Shown here piece after piece: positions 36,741-46,974 of a DNA stretch of 64,000 nt (position 1 is its first letter; each line of letters opens with the position of its first letter). The notes under the pieces were generated by a model that was not told where the DNA came from, searched no databases, and saw only the letters and a program-made list of their open reading frames with translations. A program made the position numbers and the translations under genes. The DNA comes from an uncultured Lysobacteraceae bacterium (GTDB lineage Bacteria; Pseudomonadota; Gammaproteobacteria; Xanthomonadales; Xanthomonadaceae), in the NCBI GenBank assembly GCA_902825775.1, contig CADECF010000007.1, positions 114,457 through 178,456 of the forward strand, written 5' to 3'.

Positions 36741-37721
36741 ATGCGACGCAGACAATTCATGGGATGGGCAGGCGGCGCCCTGGCGATGGTCGCCACCGGT
36801 CTGCCCGCCATCGCGCGGGCCGCTTCGTCCGGCGCATCCGCACAACCGGCCACGATCACCGATGCCAAGGCTTGGAACGCCGCGCGTCGTTTCGCGAAGA
36901 CCCGCTTCGGCGAGATCGCCTACGTCGACCGCGGCAGCGGACCGGCCGCGCTGTTCCTGCACGGATTTCCGTTGAACGGCTTCCAATGGCGCGGCGCGTT
37001 CGACCGCCTCGCCGGCGATCGTCGCCGTTGCCTGGCGCCGGATTTCATGGGCCTGGGCTACACCAAAGTCGCGGCAGGCCAAAGCCGCGATCCGCAAGCG
37101 CAGGTGGACATGTTGATCGCATTCCTGGACGAGCGCGGCGTGGATGCGGTGGATATCGTCGCCAACGACAGCGGCGGCGGCGTCGCCCAATTGTTCGTCG
37201 TGCAGCATCCCGGACGGGTGCGCAGCTTGTTGCTGACCAATTGCGACACCGAACCCGACTGCCCGCCGCCCGCGCTGAAGCCGGTGCTGGATCTGTCGCG
37301 CGAGGGCAAGTTCGTCGAGCAATGGCTGGCGCCGGATCTGGCCGACAAGAAACGGGCGCGCTCGGCGCAGGGCCTGGGCGGGGCGACGTTCTCGTTCCGG
37401 GTCAGCCCGACCGACGAAGCGGTGGATATGTATCTGGGACCCTTGGTTCGCAATCCCGACAACACCCATGCCTATGCCCTGGGATTGGAAAAAAACTTCC
37501 TGGCCGGGATCGAGGCCAAGCTCAAAGCCAGCCGCGTGCCGACGCGAATCGTCTGGGGGATGGCCGACGATATTTTCCTGTCGTCGAGTCCGGACTACTT
37601 GGACCGCGTCCTCGGCGCATCGCGCGGCGTGCGCAGGATCGCCGAAGCCAAGCTGTTCTTCCCGGAAGAGTTCCCCGACGTGATCGCCCAGGAAGCGCGC
37701 ACATTGTGGGACGTGGGCTGA
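36741..37721 (+). CDS. Exported alpha/beta-hydrolase, paralogue 2
   Basis: 326 aa. Twin-arginine-like leader MRRRQFMGWAGGALAMVATG, cleavage near ARAASS. The fold shows FLHGFPLNGFQWRGAFDRLA and the nucleophile elbow NDSGG, with VWGMADDIF towards the end. Very close in sequence and leader to the 11763-12746 protein (shared PLNGFQWRGA, LLTNCD, FPEEFPD). Such proteins are annotated broadly as haloalkane dehalogenase- or epoxide hydrolase-like, but the serine elbow does not allow a substrate call. Probably controlled by the divergent XRE/MmyB-like regulator. Confidence 0.87.
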   Translation: MRRRQFMGWAGGALAMVATGLPAIARAASSGASAQPATITDAKAWNAARRFAKTRFGEIAYVDRGSGPAALFLHGFPLNGFQWRGAFDRLAGDRRRCLAPDFMGLGYTKVAAGQSRDPQAQVDMLIAFLDERGVDAVDIVANDSGGGVAQLFVVQHPGRVRSLLLTNCDTEPDCPPPALKPVLDLSREGKFVEQWLAPDLADKKRARSAQGLGGATFSFRVSPTDEAVDMYLGPLVRNPDNTHAYALGLEKNFLAGIEAKLKASRVPTRIVWGMADDIFLSSSPDYLDRVLGASRGVRRIAEAKLFFPEEFPDVIAQEARTLWDVG

Positions 37722-37750
37722 TCGCGCAGCGGCCTATGCCGTGGCTCTTT

Positions 37751-37856
37751 GTAGAGCGGGGCTTGCCCCGCTGCACCTGCTTTTCGTAGGTGCGAATTCA
37801 TTCGCACGCTTTTCGGCTTATCAAGAGCGTGAGCGTGCGAATGAATTCGCACCTAC
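37751..37856. repeat. REP family 2 arm plus a family 3 inverted pair
   Basis: 37751-37774 is one gtagagcggggcttgccccg arm. 37786-37808 and 37834-37856 are inverted copies of gtaggtgcgaattcattcgc followed by acg, and each arm is itself a near-palindrome. They sit between the convergent hydrolase and DUF418 genes. Confidence 0.88.
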
Positions 37857-37879
37857 CTGTGTAGAGCTCTTGCGTTCGG

Positions 37880-39148
37880 TTAGAGCACTGCGTCCGGCGC
37901 ACGCAATGCGCCGGACGTCTGCGCGCGCGGCGCGCGTCCGTAGCTCAATCGCCGCCACAGCGCTTCCATCGGCCCGAACGGATAACGCTTCAGCCAGATC
38001 CGGCACAGCAGCGCGAGCGCCAGCCACACCGCCAGCGCGACCAGCAGGCTGACGCCGACGCTGGTCTTCTGGAACATGCCGAAACCGATGCCGTAGAACA
38101 GCGTCACGCAGACCACGCTTTGGCTCAGGTAATGGGTCAGCGCCATGCGTCCGCTGGCGACGAAGAGGTTGCCGCTGCCGCGCGTCTTGCGCCAATACAA
38201 TGCGAACATCGCGGCATAGCCCAGGCTGAGCAGCGGTATGCCCACCGATCCCAGCGTGATCGACAACAGGCCCGTGAGGCTGGCCGGCACCAACACGTCG
38301 TTGCCGCCGATCGCGGCGAACGCCAGATTCATCGGCAAGCCGATCGCCAAACCCAACGCCAGCCAGCGCTTGAGCATGGGTCGCAGCGCATCGCGTGCGG
38401 CCAGCAGGCCGATTTTGCCGGCCCAAGCGCCGAGCAGGAACATGCCGAAGATGCGCAGCAACTGGAAACGGTAGATGCGCCGGACCCAGGCGAAAACATA
38501 GATCATCGTGTTGGATTCCAACACGTCCGGGTAACCGCCGCGCGCGTAGTTGTCGATGATCTTCTGCATGCCGGCGCTGGTTTCCGGCGGCGCGATCAGC
38601 GCCGCCTGGGTCATCAGCGCGAATCCGAGATATGCCGTGTACAACCAGATCGGCGCGGTGAGGAAGAAGATCGCCCAGCCCAGCAACGCGCGTGCCGACA
38701 TCTTGCGGAACAGCAGCAGCGCGAAGCCCATCAACGCGTAGAAATTCAGGATGTCGCCGAACCAGATGAAGATCGCATGCGCCAGGCCGAACGCCAGCAG
38801 CCAACCCATGCGCCGCCGGAACACCGTCTTGAAATCGCCGCCGCGCGCTTCGGCGCGCTGCAATTGAACGGCGAAACCCAAACCGAACAGGAACGAGAAC
38901 AACGAATAGAACTTGGCTTCGACCAGGGCATGCTCGAGATAGTTCAGCACGCCGTCGGCGCCGCTCCACGGCAACGAAGCTTTCGCATCCGGCCCCATGA
39001 ACGCGTAACCGCTGAAGGCGATGATGTTGGCGAACAGGATGCCGAGCAAGGCGAAGCCGCGCAGCGCGTCCAGCCACTCGGAACGTTCGTTGAGGCTGGT
39101 CGGCGCTAACGCCGCTGGAACCGGAAATTCGGAGGATGGGTTGTTCAT
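37880..39148 (-). CDS. DUF418 membrane protein, copy 1
   Basis: 422 aa. About ten membrane segments. The N-terminus ERSEWLDALRGFALLGILFANI and the C-terminal half (GRMALTHYLSQSVVCVTLFYG, ending KRYPFGPMEALWRRLSYG) are the DUF418 signature (YeiB-like). Family function is unknown; a link to envelope or acyltransferase-like chemistry has been suggested from the DALRGFALLGI motif shared with acyltransferase 3 proteins. It lies 39 bp from a second DUF418 gene on the same strand. Confidence 0.88.
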   Translation of the reverse strand: MNNPSSEFPVPAALAPTSLNERSEWLDALRGFALLGILFANIIAFSGYAFMGPDAKASLPWSGADGVLNYLEHALVEAKFYSLFSFLFGLGFAVQLQRAEARGGDFKTVFRRRMGWLLAFGLAHAIFIWFGDILNFYALMGFALLLFRKMSARALLGWAIFFLTAPIWLYTAYLGFALMTQAALIAPPETSAGMQKIIDNYARGGYPDVLESNTMIYVFAWVRRIYRFQLLRIFGMFLLGAWAGKIGLLAARDALRPMLKRWLALGLAIGLPMNLAFAAIGGNDVLVPASLTGLLSITLGSVGIPLLSLGYAAMFALYWRKTRGSGNLFVASGRMALTHYLSQSVVCVTLFYGIGFGMFQKTSVGVSLLVALAVWLALALLCRIWLKRYPFGPMEALWRRLSYGRAPRAQTSGALRAPDAVL

Positions 39149-39187
39149 CGATAAGACTCTATAACGTGAGCGGCGTTAGCGCCGGGA

Positions 39188-40786
39188 CTAGGCGCTTTCG
39201 GCAGTAATGGCGGGCGCGGACGCGCGACGCCTGAATAGGGGCGGCCAGCGCGCATAGGTCGCCGCGCGCCACAGCCATTCGGCGGGGCCGAAATGGAAGC
39301 GAGACATCCACCAGCGGCTCGCGAGCACCTGCAGCGCGAAGACGCCGATCACCAGCGCCAGTTGGCCGATACGATCGATGCGGTTCGACAGACCCAGACC
39401 GTAGCCGTAGAAGATCAACGTGCCGATCGCCGATTGCATCAGATAATTCGTCAACGCCATGCGCCCCGCCGGCGCCAGCCACCGTAGCCGCAAACCGTCG
39501 CGGCCGTGGATGAAGAGCACCAGCGCGCTCACATAGCCCAGGCTCAGCAGCAAGTTGGCGACCGTCATCAGATTGGCGGCCAGGAACGCTTGATCGCGCT
39601 TCGCGGGATCGTCGCCGGTGTAGAACGCCGCGCTGCATAACGCCAGCGCCGCACCGACGGCGACGCCGAACGCCGCTAACCGCCGGAACAATCCTCGATG
39701 CGCTTGCACATTGCCGATCACGTCGGCGCGCACGAACCAGAATCCGATCAGGAACATGCCCATGACCGAAATCAGCAAATACACTTCGCCGGCGGACAGC
39801 ATCTCGGTGAAATAGTCCCAGCGCAGCGCGACGTTCTCGGCATAGCTGCCGTGGGCGTTGATCGACGCGGCTTGCGCGGCCTCGGCTTGCACGGCGGCGA
39901 AGGCGGCATGGGCCGCTTGCGCGGTCGGCGCCGGCGCCGACGCGTCCAATTTCCCGAGCAGGATCGTCGCGCTGATCGCCAACGGCAGGATCAGATAGAT
40001 CGCCGCGCCGGCCCGCCACAATCGCGACATGCCGGGCGGCCGCAGGAAAGCCGTGGCCGCGGCCAGCAAGCTGGCGCTGACCGTCGCCGCCAGCGGAACG
40101 AAACCGGGCGAAGCGATCCAGAGCGCACAGAAACCCACGGCGGCCGCTGCAAGCAGCCACGACAACGCCTTCGCGTACGGGAATCGTCGTCGGCCGTTCT
40201 CCGCCGCGGGCTTTTCCTGCAGGAAAGCACCAGCGCCGGCGAACATCAGGAACGCGATCATCGCGGTGAACAGCGGCCGGCTGCTGCCCCAGAACACCTG
40301 CGCGAGCAGGAACCCGAGCGAAGGCAGCAACAACCACCACCAGCGTCCGCGCAGCGCGATCAGCAGCACGCAGGCCGCGATCGCGTAGCTGTGCAGGATG
40401 TCGCCGCCCCATACCAGCACGGCATGGGCCACGCCCATCGCCATCAACGCGGCGGTGCGGCGCAGATAAGGCGCCGCGAAACTGCGGCCCTGCGCCTGCG
40501 CGCGGCCCAGCATCACCGCGAAGCCCATGCCGAACAGCAAGGCGAACATGGTCCAGAATTTGCCGTGCATGAACACGTATTCGAACCAGGCCAGCGCGTG
40601 GTTCAGGCCATGCAGGCCGGGTTCGATCATCCGCTCCGCCGCCTGCAGCGGTCGCGCGAAGTATTCGACGTTCATCAGGAACACGCCGAACAACGCGACG
40701 GCCCGCACGATATCGAGCGTGACGATGCGTTGCGGCTCGGCAATGGGCGACAACGCCGATGGCATCGGCGCAGGAGGGCTGTGCAT
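39188..40786 (-). CDS. DUF418 membrane protein, copy 2
   Basis: 532 aa, about 110 longer than copy 1 because of an extra central block with several additional hydrophobic segments and an Ala-rich loop (APTAQAAHAAFAAVQAEAAQ). It shares the family start (IVTLDIVRAVALFGVFLMNV) and end (GRMALTNYLMQSAIGTLIFY, SRFHFGPAEWLWRAATY). Tandem with copy 1 and probably co-transcribed, so duplicated and diverged. Function unknown. Confidence 0.88.
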   Translation of the reverse strand: MHSPPAPMPSALSPIAEPQRIVTLDIVRAVALFGVFLMNVEYFARPLQAAERMIEPGLHGLNHALAWFEYVFMHGKFWTMFALLFGMGFAVMLGRAQAQGRSFAAPYLRRTAALMAMGVAHAVLVWGGDILHSYAIAACVLLIALRGRWWWLLLPSLGFLLAQVFWGSSRPLFTAMIAFLMFAGAGAFLQEKPAAENGRRRFPYAKALSWLLAAAAVGFCALWIASPGFVPLAATVSASLLAAATAFLRPPGMSRLWRAGAAIYLILPLAISATILLGKLDASAPAPTAQAAHAAFAAVQAEAAQAASINAHGSYAENVALRWDYFTEMLSAGEVYLLISVMGMFLIGFWFVRADVIGNVQAHRGLFRRLAAFGVAVGAALALCSAAFYTGDDPAKRDQAFLAANLMTVANLLLSLGYVSALVLFIHGRDGLRLRWLAPAGRMALTNYLMQSAIGTLIFYGYGLGLSNRIDRIGQLALVIGVFALQVLASRWWMSRFHFGPAEWLWRAATYARWPPLFRRRASAPAITAESA

Positions 40787-40975
40787 GACGGCAGGACAAC
40801 GGGGGAGTGGGCGGAATCGTGACGGCGATTCCGGATCGCGTGCAGCCCTGCAAGTGGGCGTCGAGCCCTGCCTTTAGTGAGGACGCGCCCCGCGACACGT
40901 CGGAAACCTGTCGAAAGCCAGTGTCATGACATTGCCTGGGTCATGGCGTGGAATCGGCTCGGCGAACGCGATGCG

Positions 40976-41698
40976 TCAGTCCACGGCAAGTTCGGCACGC
41001 GGCGGCAGCGACCAGTCGATCGGCTTGGCGCCGCGTCGCGACAGGTATTCGTTGGCCGCGGAGAAATGTCCGCTGCCGAGGAAGCCGCGATGCGCCGACA
41101 GCGGCGAGGGGTGCGTGGTCTTCAGCACGCGATGCCGCCGCGTGTCGATCACCTTGCCCTTGGCCTGCGCGTAGCTGCCCCACAGCATGAACACCAGGCC
41201 TTCGCGTTCGCGGTTGAGCGTGTCGACCACATGATCGGTGAAGCCTTCCCAGCCTTTGCCCTGGTGCGCGCCGGCGCGGCCGTCTTCGACGGTGAGTACG
41301 GCGTTGAGCAGCAACACGCCGCGCTGCGCCCAAGGCATCAGATAGCCATGATCGGGGCGCGGTACGCCGAGGTCGCGCTGGATTTCCTTGAAGATATTGT
41401 CCAGCGACGGCGGCACCGGCACGCCCGGCAGCACCGAGAAGCACAGTCCATGCGCTTGACCGGGCCCGTGATACGGATCCTGGCCGAGGATCACCACTTC
41501 GACCTTGTCGAACGGCGTCGCGTCGAACGCGGCGAAGATCTGCGGCCCTGGGGGATAGATGCGCGCGCCGGCGGCCTTGCGCGCGCGCAGGAAACCGGAC
41601 AGCGCATGCATCTCGTCGCGCTGCAGGTAGTCGCCTACCTTTTCCTTCCACGAGGGTTCGAGTTTGATGCGGTCTTCCGGCATCACACGCTCATTCAT
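40976..41698 (-). CDS. ung: Uracil-DNA glycosylase, family 1
   Basis: 240 aa. It removes uracil from DNA. The water-activating motif [14 protein letters not shown] holds Asp74; the DNA-intercalation motif [11 protein letters not shown] carries His and Leu; [12 protein letters not shown] and FMLWGSYAQ complete the family pattern. The ATG at 41698 gives [20 protein letters not shown]. No operon partner; a strong palindromic repeat precedes it. Confidence 0.97.
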   Translation of the reverse strand: MNERVMPEDRIKLEPSWKEKVGDYLQRDEMHALSGFLRARKAAGARIYPPGPQIFAAFDATPFDKVEVVILGQDPYHGPGQAHGLCFSVLPGVPVPPSLDNIFKEIQRDLGVPRPDHGYLMPWAQRGVLLLNAVLTVEDGRAGAHQGKGWEGFTDHVVDTLNREREGLVFMLWGSYAQAKGKVIDTRRHRVLKTTHPSPLSAHRGFLGSGHFSAANEYLSRRGAKPIDWSLPPRAELAVD

Positions 41699-41717
41699 TC
41701 ACTTCAAGCGACTTTGC

Positions 41718-41784
41718 CATCCCGAACGCAGTGAGGGATCTGCTTTGTCGCGCGGGCGGATCCCTCACTGCGTTCGGGATGACG
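41718..41784. repeat. Inverted gatccctcac repeat pair
   Basis: Arms catcccgaacgcagtgaggg (41718) and ccctcactgcgttcgggatg (to 41781) form a 23-bp perfect stem with an 18-nt loop, between ung and the response-regulator gene. A single arm of the same family is at 3236-3264. Confidence 0.9.
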
Positions 41785-41793
41785 GAAACATGG

Positions 41794-42636
41794 CTAGGCA
41801 TCCAGGTTGCGCTGCTCCGGCAGCTTCGACACGCGCAGTTGGAACAAGGTCTTGGTCACCAGCGGCCGCTCTTCGATCGGCTTCATCACCAGATCGTTGG
41901 CGCCGGCGCGCAGCAGCTCGGATTGGTTCTTGGCGTTGGCGTCGCCGGTCATCACCAGCACCGGCAGGCGGCGCTTGCCGTAGCCCAGCGTTTCGCGGAT
42001 ATGCGCGAGCAGATCGCCGCCTTCCATCTCGCCTTTGAGGTAAACGTCGGTCAGCACCAGGTCGAACGCGGGCGAACCGTCTTCCTCGCGTTGGGTGGCC
42101 AGTATTTCCAGCGCGTCCTCGACGCTGATCGCGTGCGTCACCTGGATGCCGCTGTGCTCGAGCATGCGTTTGGTGGCCAATGCGACCACGCGGCTGTCTT
42201 CGACATACAGCACGCGCGCGCCGGGAATCGGTTCGGGTTGCACATAACCGCGGATGAAGGCGGCCAGCGCGCTGTGGCCGAGCGATTTGTCGAAATAATC
42301 GGTGATGTCCTCGCTGAAGCTGCGCGATTCCAGATGCTCCTGCGCATTGCCGGACACCACGATCACCGGCACGTACGCCTGCTGCCCGGACGCGCGCACC
42401 GCGCGCGCGACTTCCAGGCCGGTGCCGTCCGGCAATACCAGAGCGGTGGTGACCAGGTCCACCGGCCCTTCGGCGAGCGCGGCGCGCGCGGCGGCCAAGC
42501 CGTCGCAGGCGACCAGTTGCGTGTTGGGCAATTCGCGCGACAGCACGTCGCCGATCAGCTTGCGCACCAGCTTGGAGCCGTCGACGACCATCACGCGCGG
42601 CGCATCGCTGGCCAAATGGCGGAGATCGCGCGTCAT
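41794..42636 (-). CDS. Double-receiver response regulator without output domain
   Basis: 280 aa from the ATG at 42636, overlapping the ftsX stop by one base (TGATG). Two REC domains in series: REC1 (about 12-130, MVVDGSKLVRKLIGD) reads LVTTALVLPDG where the phosphoacceptor Asp is expected, so it is probably not phosphorylated. REC2 (about 150-275, VLYVEDSRVVALATKRML, FDLVLTDVYLKGE, VLVMTGDA, VMKPIEE) keeps the acidic pocket, the Asp and the Lys. There is no DNA-binding or enzyme domain. Coupling with ftsEX suggests a link to cell division or envelope state. Confidence 0.87.
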   Translation of the reverse strand: MTRDLRHLASDAPRVMVVDGSKLVRKLIGDVLSRELPNTQLVACDGLAAARAALAEGPVDLVTTALVLPDGTGLEVARAVRASGQQAYVPVIVVSGNAQEHLESRSFSEDITDYFDKSLGHSALAAFIRGYVQPEPIPGARVLYVEDSRVVALATKRMLEHSGIQVTHAISVEDALEILATQREEDGSPAFDLVLTDVYLKGEMEGGDLLAHIRETLGYGKRRLPVLVMTGDANAKNQSELLRAGANDLVMKPIEERPLVTKTLFQLRVSKLPEQRNLDA

Positions 42637-43574
42637 CAGGTTTCCGTCGGCCGGGTCTGGCGCAAATAATGGTTGGCGACCAGGCCCGCGCCGAGCCAAC
42701 CGAGCACGGTCGCGGAGACGAGCACTATCGCTACTTGCCGAGGGTCGAAACCGCTCAGCGCGAAATGGCTGCCATAACTTTGCGCAAGCGTGGCCAGCGG
42801 GGCTTTCAGCGCGAAATGGGTCGCGGTAAGCAAGCCCAGCGCGGCCGCGCCCGCGGCGAGGCCGTACCAAGCGCCCAGATACAGGAACGGCCGGCGGATG
42901 AAGCCATCGGTGGCGCCGAGCAGTTGCAGCACGCCGATTTCTTCGCGCCGCGATTGGATATCCAGACGCACGGTGTTGCCGACCACCAGCAGCGCGCCCA
43001 GGCCTAGCAATGCCGCCAGGACCCAGGCCACGCGATTGCCGAAACGCAGCCAGCCGTCGAGCCGTTGCCGCCACAACGCGTCGCGCTGCACCAGATCGGC
43101 CTCGGGCAAGGTCTGCAGCGATTCGGCCAGCATGGTTTCATCGCCCTTGGGCGTGATCACCAGCAGGCTGGGCAACGGATTGCCATCGACGGCCGCGATC
43201 GCCTCGCCCAATCCGCCGCGCTCGCGCAATTCGGCCAGGCCTTGTTCCGGCGTCTTCAGTTCGACCTTGGCGATATCGCCGCGGCCGCGCATTTCTTCGG
43301 TCAGCTTGCGCGCTCGCTCCAAACCGATTTCGGGTTTCAGGAACAGATTGATCTGCCGCGATTGCTGCACATCGCCGGTGAAGCGTTCGACGTTGGCCAG
43401 CACCAGCCACAGGCCCAGCGGCAACGCCAGCGCCACGGCCATCACGCCGACCGTGAGCACGGTCGACCACGGCTTGCCGATCACCCGGCCGAGGCTGGCG
43501 ACGAAACTGTAGAGATGATGGTCGAACCAGGTGCCGATGCCCGATCGCGACCGCGGCTCGCGCAACTCATTCAT
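42636..43574 (-). CDS. ftsX: Cell-division ABC transporter permease-like protein FtsX
   Basis: 312 aa. Four membrane segments in the usual FtsX order (first at about 37-57, three in the C-terminal half) with a periplasmic domain between the first two. FtsX transmits ATP hydrolysis by FtsE to periplasmic peptidoglycan amidase activators. It overlaps ftsE by 8 bp and the response-regulator start by 1 bp, so the three are one operon. Confidence 0.93.
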   Translation of the reverse strand: MNELREPRSRSGIGTWFDHHLYSFVASLGRVIGKPWSTVLTVGVMAVALALPLGLWLVLANVERFTGDVQQSRQINLFLKPEIGLERARKLTEEMRGRGDIAKVELKTPEQGLAELRERGGLGEAIAAVDGNPLPSLLVITPKGDETMLAESLQTLPEADLVQRDALWRQRLDGWLRFGNRVAWVLAALLGLGALLVVGNTVRLDIQSRREEIGVLQLLGATDGFIRRPFLYLGAWYGLAAGAAALGLLTATHFALKAPLATLAQSYGSHFALSGFDPRQVAIVLVSATVLGWLGAGLVANHYLRQTRPTET

Positions 43575-44256
43575 CGGCCAGATCCTCCGGCCGGATATCG
43601 TCGGCCAGGCGGCCGTGATCGAGCACCAGCACGCGCCTCTTCATGCGTTTGACCAGGCCCAGGTCATGGCTGGCCACGATCACGCTGGTGCCGCGTTCGG
43701 GCAATGATGCGAACAGCGCCATGATTTCGGCCGACAGCGTGGGATCGAGGTTGCCGGTGGGCTCGTCGGCCACCAGCAGCAACGGCTCGCCGATCACCGC
43801 ACGCGCGATGCCGACGCGCTGCTGTTCGCCGGCGGACAATTGCGACGGCAACGCGCGCTCGCGCGGGCCCAGCCCCAACCGTTCGAGCAGGCTGCGCACA
43901 CGCTTGCCGATGTCGCCGCGCCGCATGCCGCGCAGGATCAGCGGCAGCGCGACGTTGTCGTAGATGCTGCGATCCATCAGCAGTTGGTGGTTTTGGTAGA
44001 CCACGCCGACGTCGCGCCGATGCAGCGGCACGCGCCGGCCGCGCACCTTCATCAGATTGCGCTCGCCGAACAGCACCGCACCGCGGCTGGGCCGTTCGCT
44101 GAGGTGGATTAGCTTGAGCAGCGTGCTCTTGCCGGCGCCGGAATGACCGGTGATGAACAGCATTTCGCCGATAGCGACTTCGAAGCTGACTTCGCTCAGC
44201 GCATCGTGCCCGCCGGGATAGCGTTTGCTTACGTTGTCGAAGCGCAGGACGGCCAT
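43567..44256 (-). CDS. ftsE: Cell-division ATP-binding protein FtsE
   Basis: 229 aa from the ATG at 44256 (MAVLRFDNVSKRYPGG), the usual start. Walker A GHSGAGKSTLLKL, signature LSAGEQQRVGIARA, Walker B LLVADEPTGNLDP and the H-loop ASHDLGLV are all present. Cytoplasmic partner of FtsX. First gene of ftsE-ftsX-response regulator, downstream of a long repeat-rich gap. Confidence 0.95.
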   Translation of the reverse strand: MAVLRFDNVSKRYPGGHDALSEVSFEVAIGEMLFITGHSGAGKSTLLKLIHLSERPSRGAVLFGERNLMKVRGRRVPLHRRDVGVVYQNHQLLMDRSIYDNVALPLILRGMRRGDIGKRVRSLLERLGLGPRERALPSQLSAGEQQRVGIARAVIGEPLLLVADEPTGNLDPTLSAEIMALFASLPERGTSVIVASHDLGLVKRMKRRVLVLDHGRLADDIRPEDLADE

Positions 44257-45118
44257 GGCCGAATTATGCCGGACCGGCACGGAATTTTGGCCGGCGCAGG
44301 GTCATTACGAGACGCGAGCGTGATGCCTGTCCGGCTTTGGCTTTGTTCATGACCTAAGTCGCGTCCCGGCGAATGCCGGAATCCCGCGTCGTTGCCGTTG
44401 CTTTGTAGAGCGAGGCTTGCCCCGCTGTCCCTGCCCTTAAGCCCTCATCCCTGCGAGGCGGGACTGCTGAGGCAGGATGCCGGAGCGAACATCTGCGCAG
44501 CAGATGGCCCGAAGGGCAAGGCAGGATGCCCGGAATAAAGAAAAAGAGCCTTTGGAAGGGATTACGGCGAGGTGCCGCCGCTTGTTCTTGGCAACTTCCC
44601 GTCGCACTCAGGATTCCTCCGTGGCTTCGATACTTAGATTCGACGCGATCGACCCGAACGCCTCCTTAGCGCCAATCCGCAAAAAGCCACGTCACCGCAC
44701 ATGCTACGAATCAAAATCTAGTGCCTGCGTAAGAAGGTCAACCATGACGAAAGCTAAGGTCACCCGCGGCCTTGCAGACGCAACGAATCTCATAAGCTTC
44801 GGGCCCTTTCTTTGGTTACTTTCTTTGGGCCAACAAAGAAAGTGACCCGGCGCAGCCGGAAGCTTTTTTCCATGGCGCGAGTCGCAGCACCGTTCACCGG
44901 CCACGTCGGCCTGGATCCCGGCATGTGCCGGGATGACGGCTTAGGGCAAGAGCAACATGGGTCCCAGCGTTCGCCGGGATGAAGGCATGAAGCAAGAGCA
45001 GCGGAGCAAGCTCCGCTCTACAGAGACAGAACCAAGGCGCTGGATGCCCGCCTTCGCGGGCATGACGGCTTTAAAGGCAAGAGCAAGCAAGCCCCGCTCT
45101 ACAAAGCGAAGGGCGCGG
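44257..45118. repeat. Repeat-mosaic intergenic region between ftsE and rhlB
   Basis: 862 bp without a credible gene. It contains REP family 2 arms at 44405-44428 and 44998-45021 and a degraded one at about 45083-45102. It also has the gccggagcgaacatctgcgc block (about 44481) shared with the 17-kb mosaic, a ttactttctttgggccaaca block (about 44817), and gtcatcccggc/gcgggcatgac palindrome arms near 44440, 44920 and 45045. A 122-codon open frame at 44477-44845 runs through these repeats and is not protein-like. Confidence 0.8.
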
Positions 45119-46810
45119 TTAGTGTTGCGTGCGTGGAGCGCGCGTGACCAATTTCTTCAGGCCTTGGCCGATACGCGACAGCAGTGAACCCGACGAACGT
45201 TCCGACGCGGCCGAAGCCGGCGGCGACTTACCGGACGCCGGCTTGGATGGCGAACGGGTTGCGGGATTGGCATTGTTCTGCACGACCGCCTCGCCGCCCT
45301 CGACACGACGCCCGCCACGCCGGCGGCGCGGCTTACGCGGCGGACGCGCGGCATCGGTCGCCGTTGCCGGCACCGCAGCGGCGACCACGGCTTCCGACGG
45401 CGCACGCGGCGCATCCGGCTTGCGCGGCGGACGCGGACCGCGATCGCGGCGCGCTTCGCCGCCTGAGCCGCTGCGGCTGCGTCCCGAAGGACCGCCACGA
45501 CCGGAACCGCTGCCGCTGCGGCCACCGCCGCGACGCTGCTCGTCGGCATCGCGCTGCTCGCGCGCTTCCTTGAAGATCGTGCCGATGCTTTCCTCTTCCT
45601 CGCCTTCCATCTTGGCGCGCGGCGCGCGCGGCAAAGCGATCAGCAGGTCCGGCGTCACTGTCTGCACCGGGATCTTCTGCTCGATGTAGGCCTCGATGTC
45701 CGGCAGCGACATCGCATAGCGCTCGCAGGCGAAACTGATCGCATCGCCTTCGGCGCCCAAGCGCGCGGTGCGGCCGATGCGGTGCACGTAATCTTCGGCG
45801 TCGAACGGCAGATCGTAGTTGTAGACATGGCTGACGCCGTCGATGTGCAGGCCGCGCGCGGCCACATCGGTGGCGACCAGGATCTCGAGCTGGCCTTTCT
45901 GGAATTTGTTGAGCAGCGACTCGCGCTTCTTCTGCGGCACGTCGCCGCTGAGCACGCCGACCCGGTAGCCGGCGCGCTCCAGCGAGCGCGCCACGCGCTC
46001 GACGAAAGCCTTGGTGTTGACGAACACCATCGTGCGCGCGCCTTCGCTGCGCGACAGCAGGCCCAGCAGCAGCGGCAGCTTCTCCTCGTCGGCCGGGAAA
46101 TACATCGCCTGGCGCACTTTGGCGTTGGTGATGTATTCGGTCTCGACGATGAGCTTTTCCGGCTCGTTCATGTGCTCGTAGGCGAGCTCGAGCACGCGAT
46201 GGCTCAGCGTGGCCGAGAACAACAGCGTCTGCCGCTCGGTGCGCACCGGCATGCGGCGCAGCAGGAAGCGGATGTCCTTGATGAAGCCCAGATCGAACAT
46301 GCGGTCGGCTTCGTCGAGCACGCAGATCTCGCAGGCGTGCAGCGACACCACTTTGTGCTGCTTGACGTAATCGATCAGGCGGCCGGGCGTAGCGATGATC
46401 ACGTCCACGCCCTGCTGCAGCAGCGCGCGCTGCTTGTCGTAATCCACGCCGCCGTACACCAGCGCGAAGCGCAGGCCCAGGTCGCTGCCGAACTTGACCG
46501 CATCCTTATGGATCTGGATGGCGAGCTCGCGGGTCGGCGCCAGGATCAGCGCGCGCGGATCTTCGGGCTTGCGTTCGGCCAGGGCCGGACGCGTGAGCAG
46601 GCGGTTGATGACGGCGATCAGGAACGCGAGCGTCTTGCCGGTACCGGTCTGCGCCTGGCCGGCGACGTCGCGACCGGGCAGCGCCACCGGCAACGTGAGG
46701 GCCTGGATCGGCGTGCAACGGGTGAAGCCGGCGGCTTCCAAACCGGACAGCAGCGCGGGATGCAGATCGAAGGATGAAAAGGTGATATCGGTTAACGGTT
46801 TGTCGGACAT
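45119..46810 (-). CDS. rhlB: DEAD-box RNA helicase RhlB
   Basis: 563 aa. The helicase core (1-410) has AQTGTGKT (53-60), [21 protein letters not shown], and HRIGRTAR. The N-terminus [20 protein letters not shown] fits RhlB, the helicase of the RNA degradosome. The C-terminal 150 residues are a disordered Arg/Gly/Ser-rich, then Pro/Ala-rich, tail ([26 protein letters not shown]), longer than the E. coli tail and probably RNA- or partner-binding. Divergent from trxA. The rhlB-trxA-rho order is conserved in Xanthomonadaceae. Confidence 0.95.
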   Translation of the reverse strand: MSDKPLTDITFSSFDLHPALLSGLEAAGFTRCTPIQALTLPVALPGRDVAGQAQTGTGKTLAFLIAVINRLLTRPALAERKPEDPRALILAPTRELAIQIHKDAVKFGSDLGLRFALVYGGVDYDKQRALLQQGVDVIIATPGRLIDYVKQHKVVSLHACEICVLDEADRMFDLGFIKDIRFLLRRMPVRTERQTLLFSATLSHRVLELAYEHMNEPEKLIVETEYITNAKVRQAMYFPADEEKLPLLLGLLSRSEGARTMVFVNTKAFVERVARSLERAGYRVGVLSGDVPQKKRESLLNKFQKGQLEILVATDVAARGLHIDGVSHVYNYDLPFDAEDYVHRIGRTARLGAEGDAISFACERYAMSLPDIEAYIEQKIPVQTVTPDLLIALPRAPRAKMEGEEEESIGTIFKEAREQRDADEQRRGGGRSGSGSGRGGPSGRSRSGSGGEARRDRGPRPPRKPDAPRAPSEAVVAAAVPATATDAARPPRKPRRRRGGRRVEGGEAVVQNNANPATRSPSKPASGKSPPASAASERSSGSLLSRIGQGLKKLVTRAPRTQH

Positions 46811-46974
46811 GCTCTGGCGTCGATGAGCGCGATTCGCGCTTGCGTGGGCGGCGTCGGCGTCGCAGACTGCCGGCTGGATTTGGGGCGGCGGACGGGTCTT
46901 GAAACCGCCGCTTTAACGCCCCAGTTTACCGTACTCGGCGCGCCATGACCCGCGCGCCCCAGCAGGAGATTCCC

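Noticed and set aside
44477-44845. 122-codon open frame in the ftsE-rhlB gap
   Set aside because: It runs through several repeat blocks shared with another gap and has no ribosome-binding site or protein-like composition.
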